Shown: positions 1 through 5,004 of the stretch, in pieces
How positions within the stretch are numbered: position 1 is the stretch's first letter
How the letters are laid out: each line of letters starts with the position of its first letter
Assembly: GCA_030609125.1 (NCBI GenBank)
Contig: JAUWCW010000180.1
Location: forward strand, 1 to 5,004
Length of the DNA stretch: 5,004 nucleotides
Direction of reading: 5' to 3'
Source: JAUWCW01 sp030609125 [NCBI: Candidatus Rokuibacteriota bacterium]
GTDB lineage: Bacteria > JAUVQV01
Notes under the pieces: model-generated
The model's database searches: none
What the model saw: only the letters and a program-made list of their open reading frames with translations
Told to the model about the DNA's origin: nothing
Program-made: the position numbers and the translations under genes

Positions 1-705
1 CTCGTAGGGCCTCCCGTCGTAGTGGCCGCTGAGCTCAACGGCTGTCGCGCCGCTCTCGCGGAACATCTCCTCCAGCTCCGCCGCCTCGAGGCAGATGAGC
101 GTCAGGTGGGTGGTCCGCATCGACTCGGGGGCGGCGATGGGGGCGAGGAGAAGCTCCACGTAGGCGTGAGGGCCGCAGCGGTGGACCCCCTTCACGATCA
201 GTGCCTCCCCCTCGGGACGGGAGGAGCGGCGGCACTTCTGCCACAGCACAGGACCTTCGGGAAAACGCCAGAGGTTGAGCAGATGGACAGCGATTGCCCC
301 CCCCTTGCGGACGGCTCCGACCATGGAGGCCGCCGCCCGGCGCACCGTCGCCCTGTCCGGCGCCAGCGCCAGGGAGTTGCCTACGCAGAGGGCCGCGTCG
401 AAGGCTTCAGGCGGGCGGACCGGTTCGTCATACCCCCGCACCGCCCAGCGCAATCCGTCCGGCTCCCCGAAGGAGGCGCGGGCGCGCTCGATCATGCGGG
501 GACTGATGTCCGCCCCCTCGACACGCATACCCCAGGAGTGAAAGAGTGCCGCGTGCTGACCGGTGCCGCAGGCGACGTCGAGGACGGACCCGGCGCCGAC
601 GCTCTCGAAGAACCGGCGGAAGAAGGGCTCCTCCCCCGCCAGGCGCTTCGGCCAGTCGACGAGGTCCTCGAAGACGTCGCTCAGCTCGATGGACTTCTCT
701 TCCAT
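1..705 (-). CDS. Class I SAM-dependent methyltransferase, partial (3' end beyond window)
   Basis: Reading the minus strand from the ATG at 705-703 gives 235 codons without a stop to base 1, so the C-terminus lies outside the window. The Rossmann methyltransferase core is clear. Motif I is VLDVACGTG at residues 41-49 (SAM binding). An acidic residue at the end of strand 2 (D66 in VEGADIS) should contact the ribose hydroxyls. The segment FDAALCVGNSLAL at 102-114 matches the motif IV region of Methyltransf_11/25-type enzymes and of glycine/sarcosine-methyltransferase-like proteins. The N-terminus (DLVDWPKRLAGEEPFF) also fits that group. The substrate cannot be named from sequence. The start codon has only a weak GGGG upstream; no in-frame alternative start exists before the upstream stop. 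The gene is transcribed divergently from the trehalose-synthase-like gene. It is probably cytosolic: no signal peptide or membrane segment is seen. The family call is firm, the function unknown. Confidence 0.9.
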   Translation of the reverse strand, partial: MEEKSIELSDVFEDLVDWPKRLAGEEPFFRRFFESVGAGSVLDVACGTGQHAALFHSWGMRVEGADISPRMIERARASFGEPDGLRWAVRGYDEPVRPPEAFDAALCVGNSLALAPDRATVRRAAASMVGAVRKGGAIAVHLLNLWRFPEGPVLWQKCRRSSRPEGEALIVKGVHRCGPHAYVELLLAPIAAPESMRTTHLTLICLEAAELEEMFRESGATAVELSGHYDGRPYE

Positions 706-731
706 GATCTTTGAGCCCCGATGCGGGACAT
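681..731 (-). CDS. Possible 16-aa leader ORF overlapping the methyltransferase start
   Basis: On the minus strand a strong GAGGAGG (741-735) lies only 3 nt before an ATG at 731-729. That ATG opens a 16-codon frame ending in TGA at 683-681, 22 bases inside the methyltransferase gene and in another frame. The methyltransferase ATG at 705 has no strong ribosome binding site of its own, so this short frame could deliver ribosomes to it. The SD-to-ATG spacing is shorter than usual and the peptide has no recognisable features. It may be chance. Confidence 0.25.
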   Translation of the reverse strand: MSRIGAQRSWKRSPSS

Positions 732-768
732 GAGCCTCCTCGGTTGGCGGAGCGTATCGTTCAGGTGG

Positions 769-797
769 ATTGTTTCATCGCGTCGGGAGCGTGTCAA
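769..797 (-). promoter_or_regulatory. Sigma-70 type promoter of the methyltransferase gene
   Basis: On the minus strand there is a perfect TTGACA (797-792), a 17-bp spacer and AACAAT (774-769, 4/6 to TATAAT). A TG sits one base before the -10, giving an extended -10. Transcription would start near 762, leaving a leader of about 57 nt before the ATG at 705. This is a pattern match only. Confidence 0.55.
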
Positions 798-817
798 TCT
801 CACCGCGCATGCGTTAT

Positions 818-890
818 GGGGTCAGCCCTTGAATCGTGAATGATCATCGCCAAAAAGGCAACGTCTTGTCACGATTCAAGGGCTGACCCC
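818..890. repeat. REP/MITE-like element: perfect 22-bp inverted repeat
   Basis: The left arm 818-839 begins GGGGTCAGCCCTTGAATC and the right arm 869-890 is its exact reverse complement, with a 29-base centre. The symmetry continues imperfectly outside (TAT before the left arm against TAC on the complement). The centre contains TGATCA and a small GCC-AAAAA-GGC hairpin. GGGGTCAG-bounded palindromes of this kind are dispersed in bacterial genomes, sometimes near IS200-like REP-associated transposases; that link is from general knowledge and unverified here. It sits between two divergent genes and has no U-run typical of a terminator. Confidence 0.8.
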
Positions 891-924
891 GTACTCCCCG
901 TTGTTCCGTGGAGGAGGTCATACC

Positions 925-1014
925 ATGGTGTCGAATGACTTTACACTTACGTCAGCTTTTTTACTATCCATGCTCGACATAATGGGTGACTATATAGTTA
1001 TCATATCTAACTAA
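925..1014 (+). CDS. Possible 29-aa small protein or remnant of a lost gene
   Basis: GGAGGAGG (910-917) stands 7 nt before an ATG at 925, an ideal arrangement. It opens a 29-codon frame ending in TAA at 1012-1014. The peptide starts MVSNDFTLTSAFLLSML and ends in a hydrophobic stretch (DYIVIISN); it is not recognised. The second half lies in the AT-rich stretch upstream of the sigma-54 promoter and overlaps the palindromes there, so part of it may be regulatory DNA. It could be a real small hydrophobic peptide, a leader, or the surviving 5' end of a deleted gene. No clear promoter was seen for it. Confidence 0.35.
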   Translation: MVSNDFTLTSAFLLSMLDIMGDYIVIISN

Positions 1015-1044
1015 AACAACAAGTTACGAAGTGATATATTAGTT
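989..1044. promoter_or_regulatory. AT-rich cluster of palindromic half-sites upstream of the sigma-54 promoter
   Basis: This stretch contains the 10-bp palindrome ACTATATAGT (989-998). It also has the inverted repeat TAGTTA-N7-TAACTA (995-1000 / 1008-1013) and further AGTTA (1022-1026) and TTAGTT (1039-1044) half-sites. Such symmetric sites just upstream of a -24/-12 promoter could bind a regulator. AT-richness alone raises the chance of random palindromes, and no known operator was recognised. Confidence 0.35.
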
Positions 1045-1059
1045 GGCATGTTTTGTGCA
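1044..1059 (+). promoter_or_regulatory. Sigma-54 (RpoN) -24/-12 promoter
   Basis: TGGCATGTTTTGTGCA matches TGGCAYRNNNNTTGCW at 15 of 16 positions; only base 1055 (G for T) differs. The GG and GC dinucleotides have the correct spacing. The predicted transcription start near 1070 leaves about 19 nt before the ATG at 1089, which exactly accommodates the ribosome binding site at 1073-1078. It would make the downstream gene dependent on RpoN and an ATP-driven enhancer-binding activator. Confidence 0.7.
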
Positions 1060-1072
1060 AATACCATGCACC

Positions 1073-1078
1073 GGGAGG
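1073..1078 (+). promoter_or_regulatory. Ribosome binding site GGGAGG that decides the trehalose-synthase start
   Basis: GGGAGG lies 10 nt before the ATG at 1089 and 13 nt before a second in-frame ATG at 1092. It is only 5 nt before an out-of-frame ATG at 1084 that reads ATG-ACA-TGA. The longer frame from a TTG at 1053 would start inside the -12 box and has no ribosome binding site, so it is rejected. Confidence 0.7.
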
Positions 1079-1088
1079 AAACCATGAC

Positions 1089-2456
1089 ATGATGGCGCAG
1101 AACCAGAGATTGGAACAACACAGGTTCATTCCATCGGGCAAACAGGGCGGGCTTCTCGCAAGGTATGAGGAAATCATCGGCAAGAAAGCCGTCGATGAGT
1201 TGAGGGAGTACCGTGAGGGCTTCAGCGGCAGGAGAATCATTCACGTAAACTCCACGTTCGTCGGTGGGGGAGTCGCCGAGATCCTGAGGAGGGAGGTGCC
1301 GCTGGCCAACGAACTCGGCATCACCACCGAATGGTACAGGATCAAAGGGAACGAAGAGTTTTTTGAGACCACGAAGGGATTCCACAACGCCCTTCAGGGC
1401 AGGATGCTCGATGATCCGGCGAGCCTGATCGCGAGATACCACGACTTTTACCAGAACGGAGGAGGAACCCTGAACAGGCCCCTCATCGACTTTCTTGGAA
1501 ACCTCTCCCGCGAGGACGTCGTGATCATCCACGACCCTCAGCCGCTTTACCTTATCCATCACATGAAGCAGTCTGAAGCGCTCAAACTGTGGAGAATCCA
1601 CATCGACACCACGACCCCGGACCCCCACACCATGTCCTTCGTCGTCGACCAGGCGACACATTACGACGGGATCATCTCCACCATGCACGAGTATGTCAAA
1701 CCTCACCTGAACGGCTACCGAAACATCTATATGCTGGCGCCTTCCATCGATCCTTTCAGCGACAAGAACAGAACCATGCTCACCGGAGAAGTGCGCGGCA
1801 GAATCACCCGCTTCGGCATCCAGACCGACAGGCCCCTTCTGGTGCAGGTGTCGAGACTCGATCCGTGGAAGGACCCGTGCGGGGTGATCGATGTGTTCGA
1901 GACCATCCGTGGATACGGCAGAGACTGTCATCTGGCGCTCGTCTACAATTCCGCCGACGATGACCCCGAAGGCGCCGCGATGGAAGAAATGGTGAAAAAG
2001 TACCGCGACAGAAGCCCTTACCGGGAAGACATCCACCTTGTGATCGGCGATGATCCCTTGGACGTAAACGCCTTTCAGAGGCACGCGGCCGTCGTAATTC
2101 AGAAATCCATTCGGGAAGGCTTTGGTCTGACCGTCACGGAAGCCCTCTTCAAAGAGGCCCCCACCGTCGTCAACGGAGTGGGCGGCATAACCCTGCAGGT
2201 GCTCGACGGCTCAACGGGCTTCTCCGTAAAACCCTACCGCGTGGATCGCAAGGCGCGGGCGATCTGCGCCGAGGAGTATGGCCGGCATGTCGACGAATTC
2301 GCCCGCACCTGCATCCGGGCGATGGATTCCCGCGAAGATTCCGCAAAAATCGGAAAGCGCGGGAGAGAAGCGGTGGTCGAGAAGTTTCTCGCCACCTCGA
2401 AACTGAAGAACCTTCTCGACATCATCCTCGACTGCGGCGCCGACGGCGCACACTGA
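1089..2456 (+). CDS. treT: TreT-like trehalose synthase (GT4 glycosyltransferase)
   Basis: This 455-residue GT-B fold retaining glycosyltransferase of family GT4 matches trehalose glycosyltransferring synthase (TreT). TreT joins glucose from a nucleotide sugar (ADP- or UDP-glucose) to free glucose to make trehalose. The N-terminal domain has VNSTFVGGGVAEIL (53-66), followed by a conserved TEWYRIKGNEEFFETTKGFHN-type block (80-100) and IIHDPQP (146-152). The C-terminal nucleotide-sugar domain has QVSRLDPWKDP (253-263) with the catalytic-site R256 and K261. It also has REGFGLTVTEALFKEAP (342-358), whose E343 and E351 form the GT4 E-x7-E motif. Length is slightly above the roughly 415 residues usual for TreT. 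No signal peptide is visible, so it should be cytosolic. The start at 1089 (ATG ATG GCG) is set by the GGGAGG before it. It stands alone behind a sigma-54 type promoter, with no other trehalose gene nearby. Donor specificity and the synthetic or degradative direction cannot be read from sequence; a trehalose-phosphorylase-like activity is the main alternative. Confidence 0.85.
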   Translation: MMAQNQRLEQHRFIPSGKQGGLLARYEEIIGKKAVDELREYREGFSGRRIIHVNSTFVGGGVAEILRREVPLANELGITTEWYRIKGNEEFFETTKGFHNALQGRMLDDPASLIARYHDFYQNGGGTLNRPLIDFLGNLSREDVVIIHDPQPLYLIHHMKQSEALKLWRIHIDTTTPDPHTMSFVVDQATHYDGIISTMHEYVKPHLNGYRNIYMLAPSIDPFSDKNRTMLTGEVRGRITRFGIQTDRPLLVQVSRLDPWKDPCGVIDVFETIRGYGRDCHLALVYNSADDDPEGAAMEEMVKKYRDRSPYREDIHLVIGDDPLDVNAFQRHAAVVIQKSIREGFGLTVTEALFKEAPTVVNGVGGITLQVLDGSTGFSVKPYRVDRKARAICAEEYGRHVDEFARTCIRAMDSREDSAKIGKRGREAVVEKFLATSKLKNLLDIILDCGADGAH

Positions 2457-2486
2457 ACCGGCGCGGACATACCCCATCTCCCGATC

Positions 2487-2548
2487 CATCTTTTGCCTTG
2501 ACACCCTTTTTCCTGTCAAGTGAAGATATCCGGCAGGACTCCAAAACC
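2487..2548 (+). repeat. 62-nt structured repeat, copy 1
   Basis: This sequence recurs at 4943-5004 in the same orientation, with 59 of 62 bases identical and the first 44 (2487-2530) exactly so. It holds the inverted repeat CTTGACA-N10-TGTCAAG (2497-2503 / 2514-2520). Outer arms ATCTT (2488-2492) and AAGAT (2523-2527) extend it across a small internal loop. The central loop is CCCTTTTTCC. It ends 20 nt before the ATG of the flavoprotein gene. A perfect TTGACA (2498-2503) could be a -35, but no good -10 follows at 16-18 bp. The role is open: regulator-binding site, RNA element, or dispersed repeat. Confidence 0.85.
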
Positions 2549-2568
2549 GAAGGGAAGGATTGGGGCAT

Positions 2569-3894
2569 ATGGATTCTCTTGAACTTCCAGACCCGTCTGA
2601 CATCGCGGTCATAGGAGGAGGCCCGGCCGGGACCTTCTTCAGCATCTTCGCCCTCCAGATGGCCAGAATGGTCGACAAAAACCTCAACCTCACGATTTAT
2701 GAACCCAAGGACTTTGCAGGTGAAGGGCCCTCCGGCTGCAACCGGTGCGGTGGAGTCGTCTCGGAGCTGTTGGTCCAGACGCTGGCGGTGGAGGGAATCA
2801 ACCTGCCGGAGTCGGTCGTTCAGAGGGGAATCAACTCTTACCGCCTTCACACCGCGAAGGGAAGCGTGTACATCAAGGCCCCCTCCAACGAGCATTCCAT
2901 AGCCACCGTCTACAGGGGAGGAGGGCCGAAGGGAGTCGTCGCGGAGGGGAAACAAAGCTTCGACGGCTTTCTTCTCGACCTCGCAAAAAGGGAGGGGGCG
3001 TCGCTGAGAAGGGAAAAGGTGAGCCGGGTAGAAGAAAAGAACGGCCGCCCCATGCTTTACACCCGGGACGGCCTGCTCCAGAAGGCGGACCTCGTCGTCG
3101 GTGCGTTCGGCGTGAACAGCCCGTCAGCCAGGGTATTCCGCGACTGTGATTTCGGATACAGCCCGCCGAAGACAATCAAAACCGCCATTGCCGAGATAGA
3201 ATTCAAAAGAGACATCATCCCCGAACATTTCGGCAACTCCATACATCTTTTCCTGCTTCCCGAAAGGGACATTAAATTCGCGGCGTTGATCCCCAAACAG
3301 ACCCATCTCACCCTCTGTGTCCTGGGGAAGAACATGAGCAAAAGCCGGGTCAGCGATTTTCTCTCCCATCCCGTGGTGAAAGGGGCGATGCCCCCGGGCG
3401 AGCGCTACGAGCTCTCCTGCACCTGTTTTCCTAAAATGAACGTCGGCGCTTCCCCCAGGCCGTACACCGCCCGGATCGTAATGTGGGGTGACGCCGGATC
3501 GACGCGCCTTTTCAAGGACGGCATTGGAGCAGCCTATCGCACCGGCAAGGCGGCCGCCTCTACCGCCATGTTTCACGGTGTCGGCAGGAGACATTTCGCG
3601 GACACGTTTTACAAGGTCCACCGGAGCATCGTGATAGACAACTGGTTCGGGCGGTATCTCTTCTTCATCACCGGCCTTTACAAGAAGCACGGCCTGATGA
3701 CGAGCGGCATGCTCAATGTGGTGGAAGACGAGCAGAAAGACCCCGAAAGCCGCCGGAGACTGAGCTACATCCTCTGGAACATGTTCACCGGAAGCGAGCG
3801 CTACAAAACCATCTTCCTCAAGGCGGTGGACCTGCCGATGCACCTGGACCTCTGGAAGGAGTTCGCCGGAATACTGTCAGGGAGAAGACCATGA
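2569..3894 (+). CDS. FAD-dependent oxidoreductase, geranylgeranyl-reductase superfamily
   Basis: This 441-residue flavoprotein is related to the geranylgeranyl reductase / PHBH-like group, which reduces isoprenoid double bonds or oxidises substrates with FAD. The N-terminal dinucleotide fold has IAVIGGGPAGT (12-22, GxGxxG) followed by the acidic end of strand 2 (IYEPKD, 43-48). The second FAD motif MWGDAG sits at 305-310, followed by a conserved DGIGAAYRTGKAAA helix (317-330). An unusual CNRCGG (C57, C60) lies near the flavin end. The C-terminal roughly 90 residues form a helical tail (DNWFGRYLFFITGL 357-370; LWNMFTG 402-408) that could sit at the membrane surface; there is no clear transmembrane helix. 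The ATG at 2569 is chosen because AAGGA (2555-2559) lies 9 nt upstream; a TTG at 2560 would lengthen it by 3 residues. Its stop overlaps the next start by 4 nt. The substrate is unknown. Confidence 0.8.
   Translation: MDSLELPDPSDIAVIGGGPAGTFFSIFALQMARMVDKNLNLTIYEPKDFAGEGPSGCNRCGGVVSELLVQTLAVEGINLPESVVQRGINSYRLHTAKGSVYIKAPSNEHSIATVYRGGGPKGVVAEGKQSFDGFLLDLAKREGASLRREKVSRVEEKNGRPMLYTRDGLLQKADLVVGAFGVNSPSARVFRDCDFGYSPPKTIKTAIAEIEFKRDIIPEHFGNSIHLFLLPERDIKFAALIPKQTHLTLCVLGKNMSKSRVSDFLSHPVVKGAMPPGERYELSCTCFPKMNVGASPRPYTARIVMWGDAGSTRLFKDGIGAAYRTGKAAASTAMFHGVGRRHFADTFYKVHRSIVIDNWFGRYLFFITGLYKKHGLMTSGMLNVVEDEQKDPESRRRLSYILWNMFTGSERYKTIFLKAVDLPMHLDLWKEFAGILSGRRP
3881..3887 (+). promoter_or_regulatory. 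Ribosome binding site within the flavoprotein 3' end
   Basis: GGAGAAG lies 3 nt before the ATG at 3891 (its GGAG core 6 nt away) and inside the last codons of the upstream gene. With the ATGA overlap it implies translational coupling of the pair. Confidence 0.55.
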
Positions 3895-4757
3895 GAAGCA
3901 ACAGGCTGGGAAAAGAGTACCAGGGCGGAGAGGTGATCTTCCGTGAGGGAGACAAGGGCGATGTCATGTATGTCATCCAGTCCGGCGAGGTGGTTCTCAC
4001 GAAGAAAACTCCTTCGGGGGAATACACCCTGGCCTGCCTGGGAGCCGGTGAGATCCTCGGCGAAATGGCCCTTTTCGACAAGAAACCCAGGTCCGCGACC
4101 GCCACGGCCTCCGGCCCGGCGAGGCTTCTATCGGTGGACAAGCACAAGCTCTTTGAAAGCGTAAGCAACGATCCGACCCTGCTCTTCCGGATCCTGGAGA
4201 CAGGCGCCGGACGGCTGCGGAAGATAGGCGACGAGCTGACGACCGCCAGAAAACTGATAGCGGCGTTTCTCGAAACTTCCGCCAGCCTCGAGGAGACCTG
4301 CCGGATGATCATGGAGGAATGCAAAGAGGTCGTTCAGGCGGAAAACGGCTCACTGATGTTTCTCGACGACAGCGAAGCGAATCTCGCGGTGACCGCCGCC
4401 TTCGGCGCCGAGTCGGACCTCAAAATCCTCTTCAAGCCGGGCGAGGGGATTGCCGGCCGGGTTCTGCTGTCGGGAAAAGCTGAACGGATAGATGACGTCT
4501 CCGGCGACCCGGACTACGTCAAGGGAAACATCGAGATCCGATCCCTCCTCTGCGCACCGCTGAAAAACCAGGGTATGATTTTCGGCGTCATCAACATGAG
4601 CAGAACCTCGGGGCAATCCTTTGACGGCGAAGACCTCAGAGTGCTCATGTCGCTGGCCAATTTCGCGTCCATCGCCGTTCACAACGCCCTGCACTTCTCC
4701 CGCATCCACTCCACCATGCGCAAGCTGTCAATCCAGGCGTCGCTTCTGGACCTCTAG
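3891..4757 (+). CDS. Cyclic-nucleotide-binding (cNMP) + GAF domain sensor protein
   Basis: This 288-residue two-domain regulator has no DNA-binding or enzymatic output domain. Residues about 8-105 form a cNMP-binding beta-roll (GEVIFREGDKGDVMYVIQSGEV, 13-34). Its phosphate-binding cassette is GEMALFDKKPRSAT (57-70), where E58 and R67 are the expected ribose and phosphate contacts, so it looks competent to bind a cyclic nucleotide. Residues about 106-127 form a linker helix. Residues about 128-268 form a GAF domain (NGSLMFLDD 152-160; PGEGIAGRVLLSGKAERIDDV 183-203; RSLLCAPLKNQGMIFGVINM 217-236). A short tail ends in SLLDL. It overlaps the upstream flavoprotein gene by 4 nt (ATGA), so the two are co-translated and it may regulate or partner that enzyme; this is inference. 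It is probably cytosolic. A foldback element begins one base after its stop, so the natural C-terminus might have been altered, though the GAF domain is complete. Confidence 0.85.
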   Translation: MRSNRLGKEYQGGEVIFREGDKGDVMYVIQSGEVVLTKKTPSGEYTLACLGAGEILGEMALFDKKPRSATATASGPARLLSVDKHKLFESVSNDPTLLFRILETGAGRLRKIGDELTTARKLIAAFLETSASLEETCRMIMEECKEVVQAENGSLMFLDDSEANLAVTAAFGAESDLKILFKPGEGIAGRVLLSGKAERIDDVSGDPDYVKGNIEIRSLLCAPLKNQGMIFGVINMSRTSGQSFDGEDLRVLMSLANFASIAVHNALHFSRIHSTMRKLSIQASLLDL

Positions 4758-4931
4758 CCCGGATATTTCATGAACTTCGTTGCGAGAGCGTGGAGATTAC
4801 GTAAGATCAAGGGCTTTGCGCAGTTGAGCGGGTGAAGCTGTGCTGAAGCACAGCAAGGTCGTGAGACAAGAAAAGTCCTTGAGATCGCGTGATATCCTCG
4901 CTCGCAGCAGATGGCTCATGAAATTTCCGGG
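4758..4931. mobile_element. 174-bp foldback MITE-like element with 16-bp terminal inverted repeats
   Basis: The left end CCCGGATATTTCATGA (4758-4773) and the right end 4916-4931 are reverse complements at 15 of 16 positions (mismatch at 4764). Inner sequence is also imperfectly palindromic: TTGCGAGAGCG on the left matches TGCGAGCG on the right complement, and AAGGGCTTT matches AAGGACTTT. At the centre is a perfect 7-bp hairpin GCTGTGC-TGAA-GCACAGC (4837-4854). No ORF inside looks real, so it would need a transposase in trans. It abuts the stop codon of the cNMP/GAF gene. Flanks are CTAG on the left and CCAG on the right, so no exact target duplication is visible. No U-run follows the hairpin, so it is not a clear terminator. 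Confidence 0.75.
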
Positions 4932-4942
4932 CCAGTGTGCTG

Positions 4943-5004
4943 CATCTTTTGCCTTGACACCCTTTTTCCTGTCAAGTGAAGATATCGGGCAGGACACCAA
5001 GACC
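4943..5004 (+). repeat. 62-nt structured repeat, copy 2 (reaches window edge)
   Basis: Same orientation as 2487-2548, differing only at 4987 (G for C), 4996 (A for T) and 5001 (G for A). All three changes lie outside the CTTGACA/TGTCAAG hairpin (4953-4959 / 4970-4976), which is fully conserved. It begins 11 nt after the foldback element and may continue beyond the window. By analogy with copy 1, a gene start may lie a short way to the right. Confidence 0.85.

Noticed and set aside
22-714. 230-residue open frame on the plus strand
   Set aside because: It is antisense to the methyltransferase, which has clear motifs on the minus strand. The plus-strand translation is low-complexity, rich in R, G and P, with no family features.
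1053-1088. TTG start giving 12 extra residues to the trehalose-synthase-like protein
   Set aside because: It begins inside the -12 promoter element, upstream of the predicted transcript start, and lacks a ribosome binding site.
1011-2084. 357-residue open frame on the minus strand
   Set aside because: It is antisense to the TreT-like gene with its intact GT4 motifs, and is a codon-bias shadow in GC-rich DNA.
2437-2449. GCGCC-GAC-GGCGC hairpin at the end of the trehalose-synthase-like gene as a terminator
   Set aside because: The stem is short, lies inside the coding sequence and is not followed by a T-run.
2498-2527. Sigma-70 promoter in the 62-nt repeat (TTGACA)
   Set aside because: No hexamer at 16-18 bp matches TATAAT at more than three positions. 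The TTGACA is explained as one arm of the inverted repeat.
2211-2955. Two overlapping minus-strand frames spanning the intergenic region
   Set aside because: They cover the 62-nt repeat and the antisense of two real genes. The segment they share with the frame near 4797-5000 is only the translated repeat.
3124-3843. 239-residue open frame on the minus strand
   Set aside because: It is antisense to the flavoprotein's FAD motif and conserved C-terminal tail, and no motif was recognised in it.

Overview
The window is about 5 kb of a GC-rich bacterial chromosome. A sigma-54 type promoter, a TreT-like trehalose synthase, a geranylgeranyl-reductase-like flavoprotein, a cyclic-nucleotide/GAF sensor and several small palindromic dispersed repeats would fit a deltaproteobacterium (Desulfobacterota) or similar Gram-negative anaerobe. 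That assignment is an inference from gene style; no taxonomic marker is present.

Left part (1-1088). A class I SAM-dependent methyltransferase lies on the minus strand and runs off the left edge, with a good sigma-70 type promoter (TTGACA, 17-bp spacer, extended -10). A 383-bp divergent intergenic region separates it from the next gene. This region holds a perfect 22-bp inverted repeat (REP/MITE-like, 818-890), a possible 29-codon small ORF with a near-ideal ribosome binding site (925-1014), and a strikingly AT-rich stretch (32 G+C in the 100 bases 961-1060). The AT-rich stretch carries palindromes and a 15/16 match to the sigma-54 -24/-12 consensus.

Middle (1089-2456). A GT4-family glycosyltransferase closely resembling TreT (trehalose glycosyltransferring synthase) follows the sigma-54 element. 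No other trehalose gene is visible nearby, so it may make a compatible solute under activator control.

Right part (2457-5004). A 62-nt structured repeat precedes a two-gene unit: an FAD-dependent oxidoreductase of the geranylgeranyl-reductase superfamily and a cNMP-binding + GAF protein, joined by a 4-nt ATGA overlap. The pair suggests a flavoenzyme and a coupled ligand-sensing partner. Directly after the second stop codon lies a 174-bp foldback element with 16-bp terminal inverted repeats. Eleven bases beyond it, a second copy of the 62-nt repeat (59/62 identical, same strand) runs to the window edge.

The most unusual features are the duplicated 62-nt hairpin repeat, one copy of which sits just upstream of a start codon, the flavoprotein-sensor pair, and the sigma-54 promoter of the trehalose-synthase-like gene.
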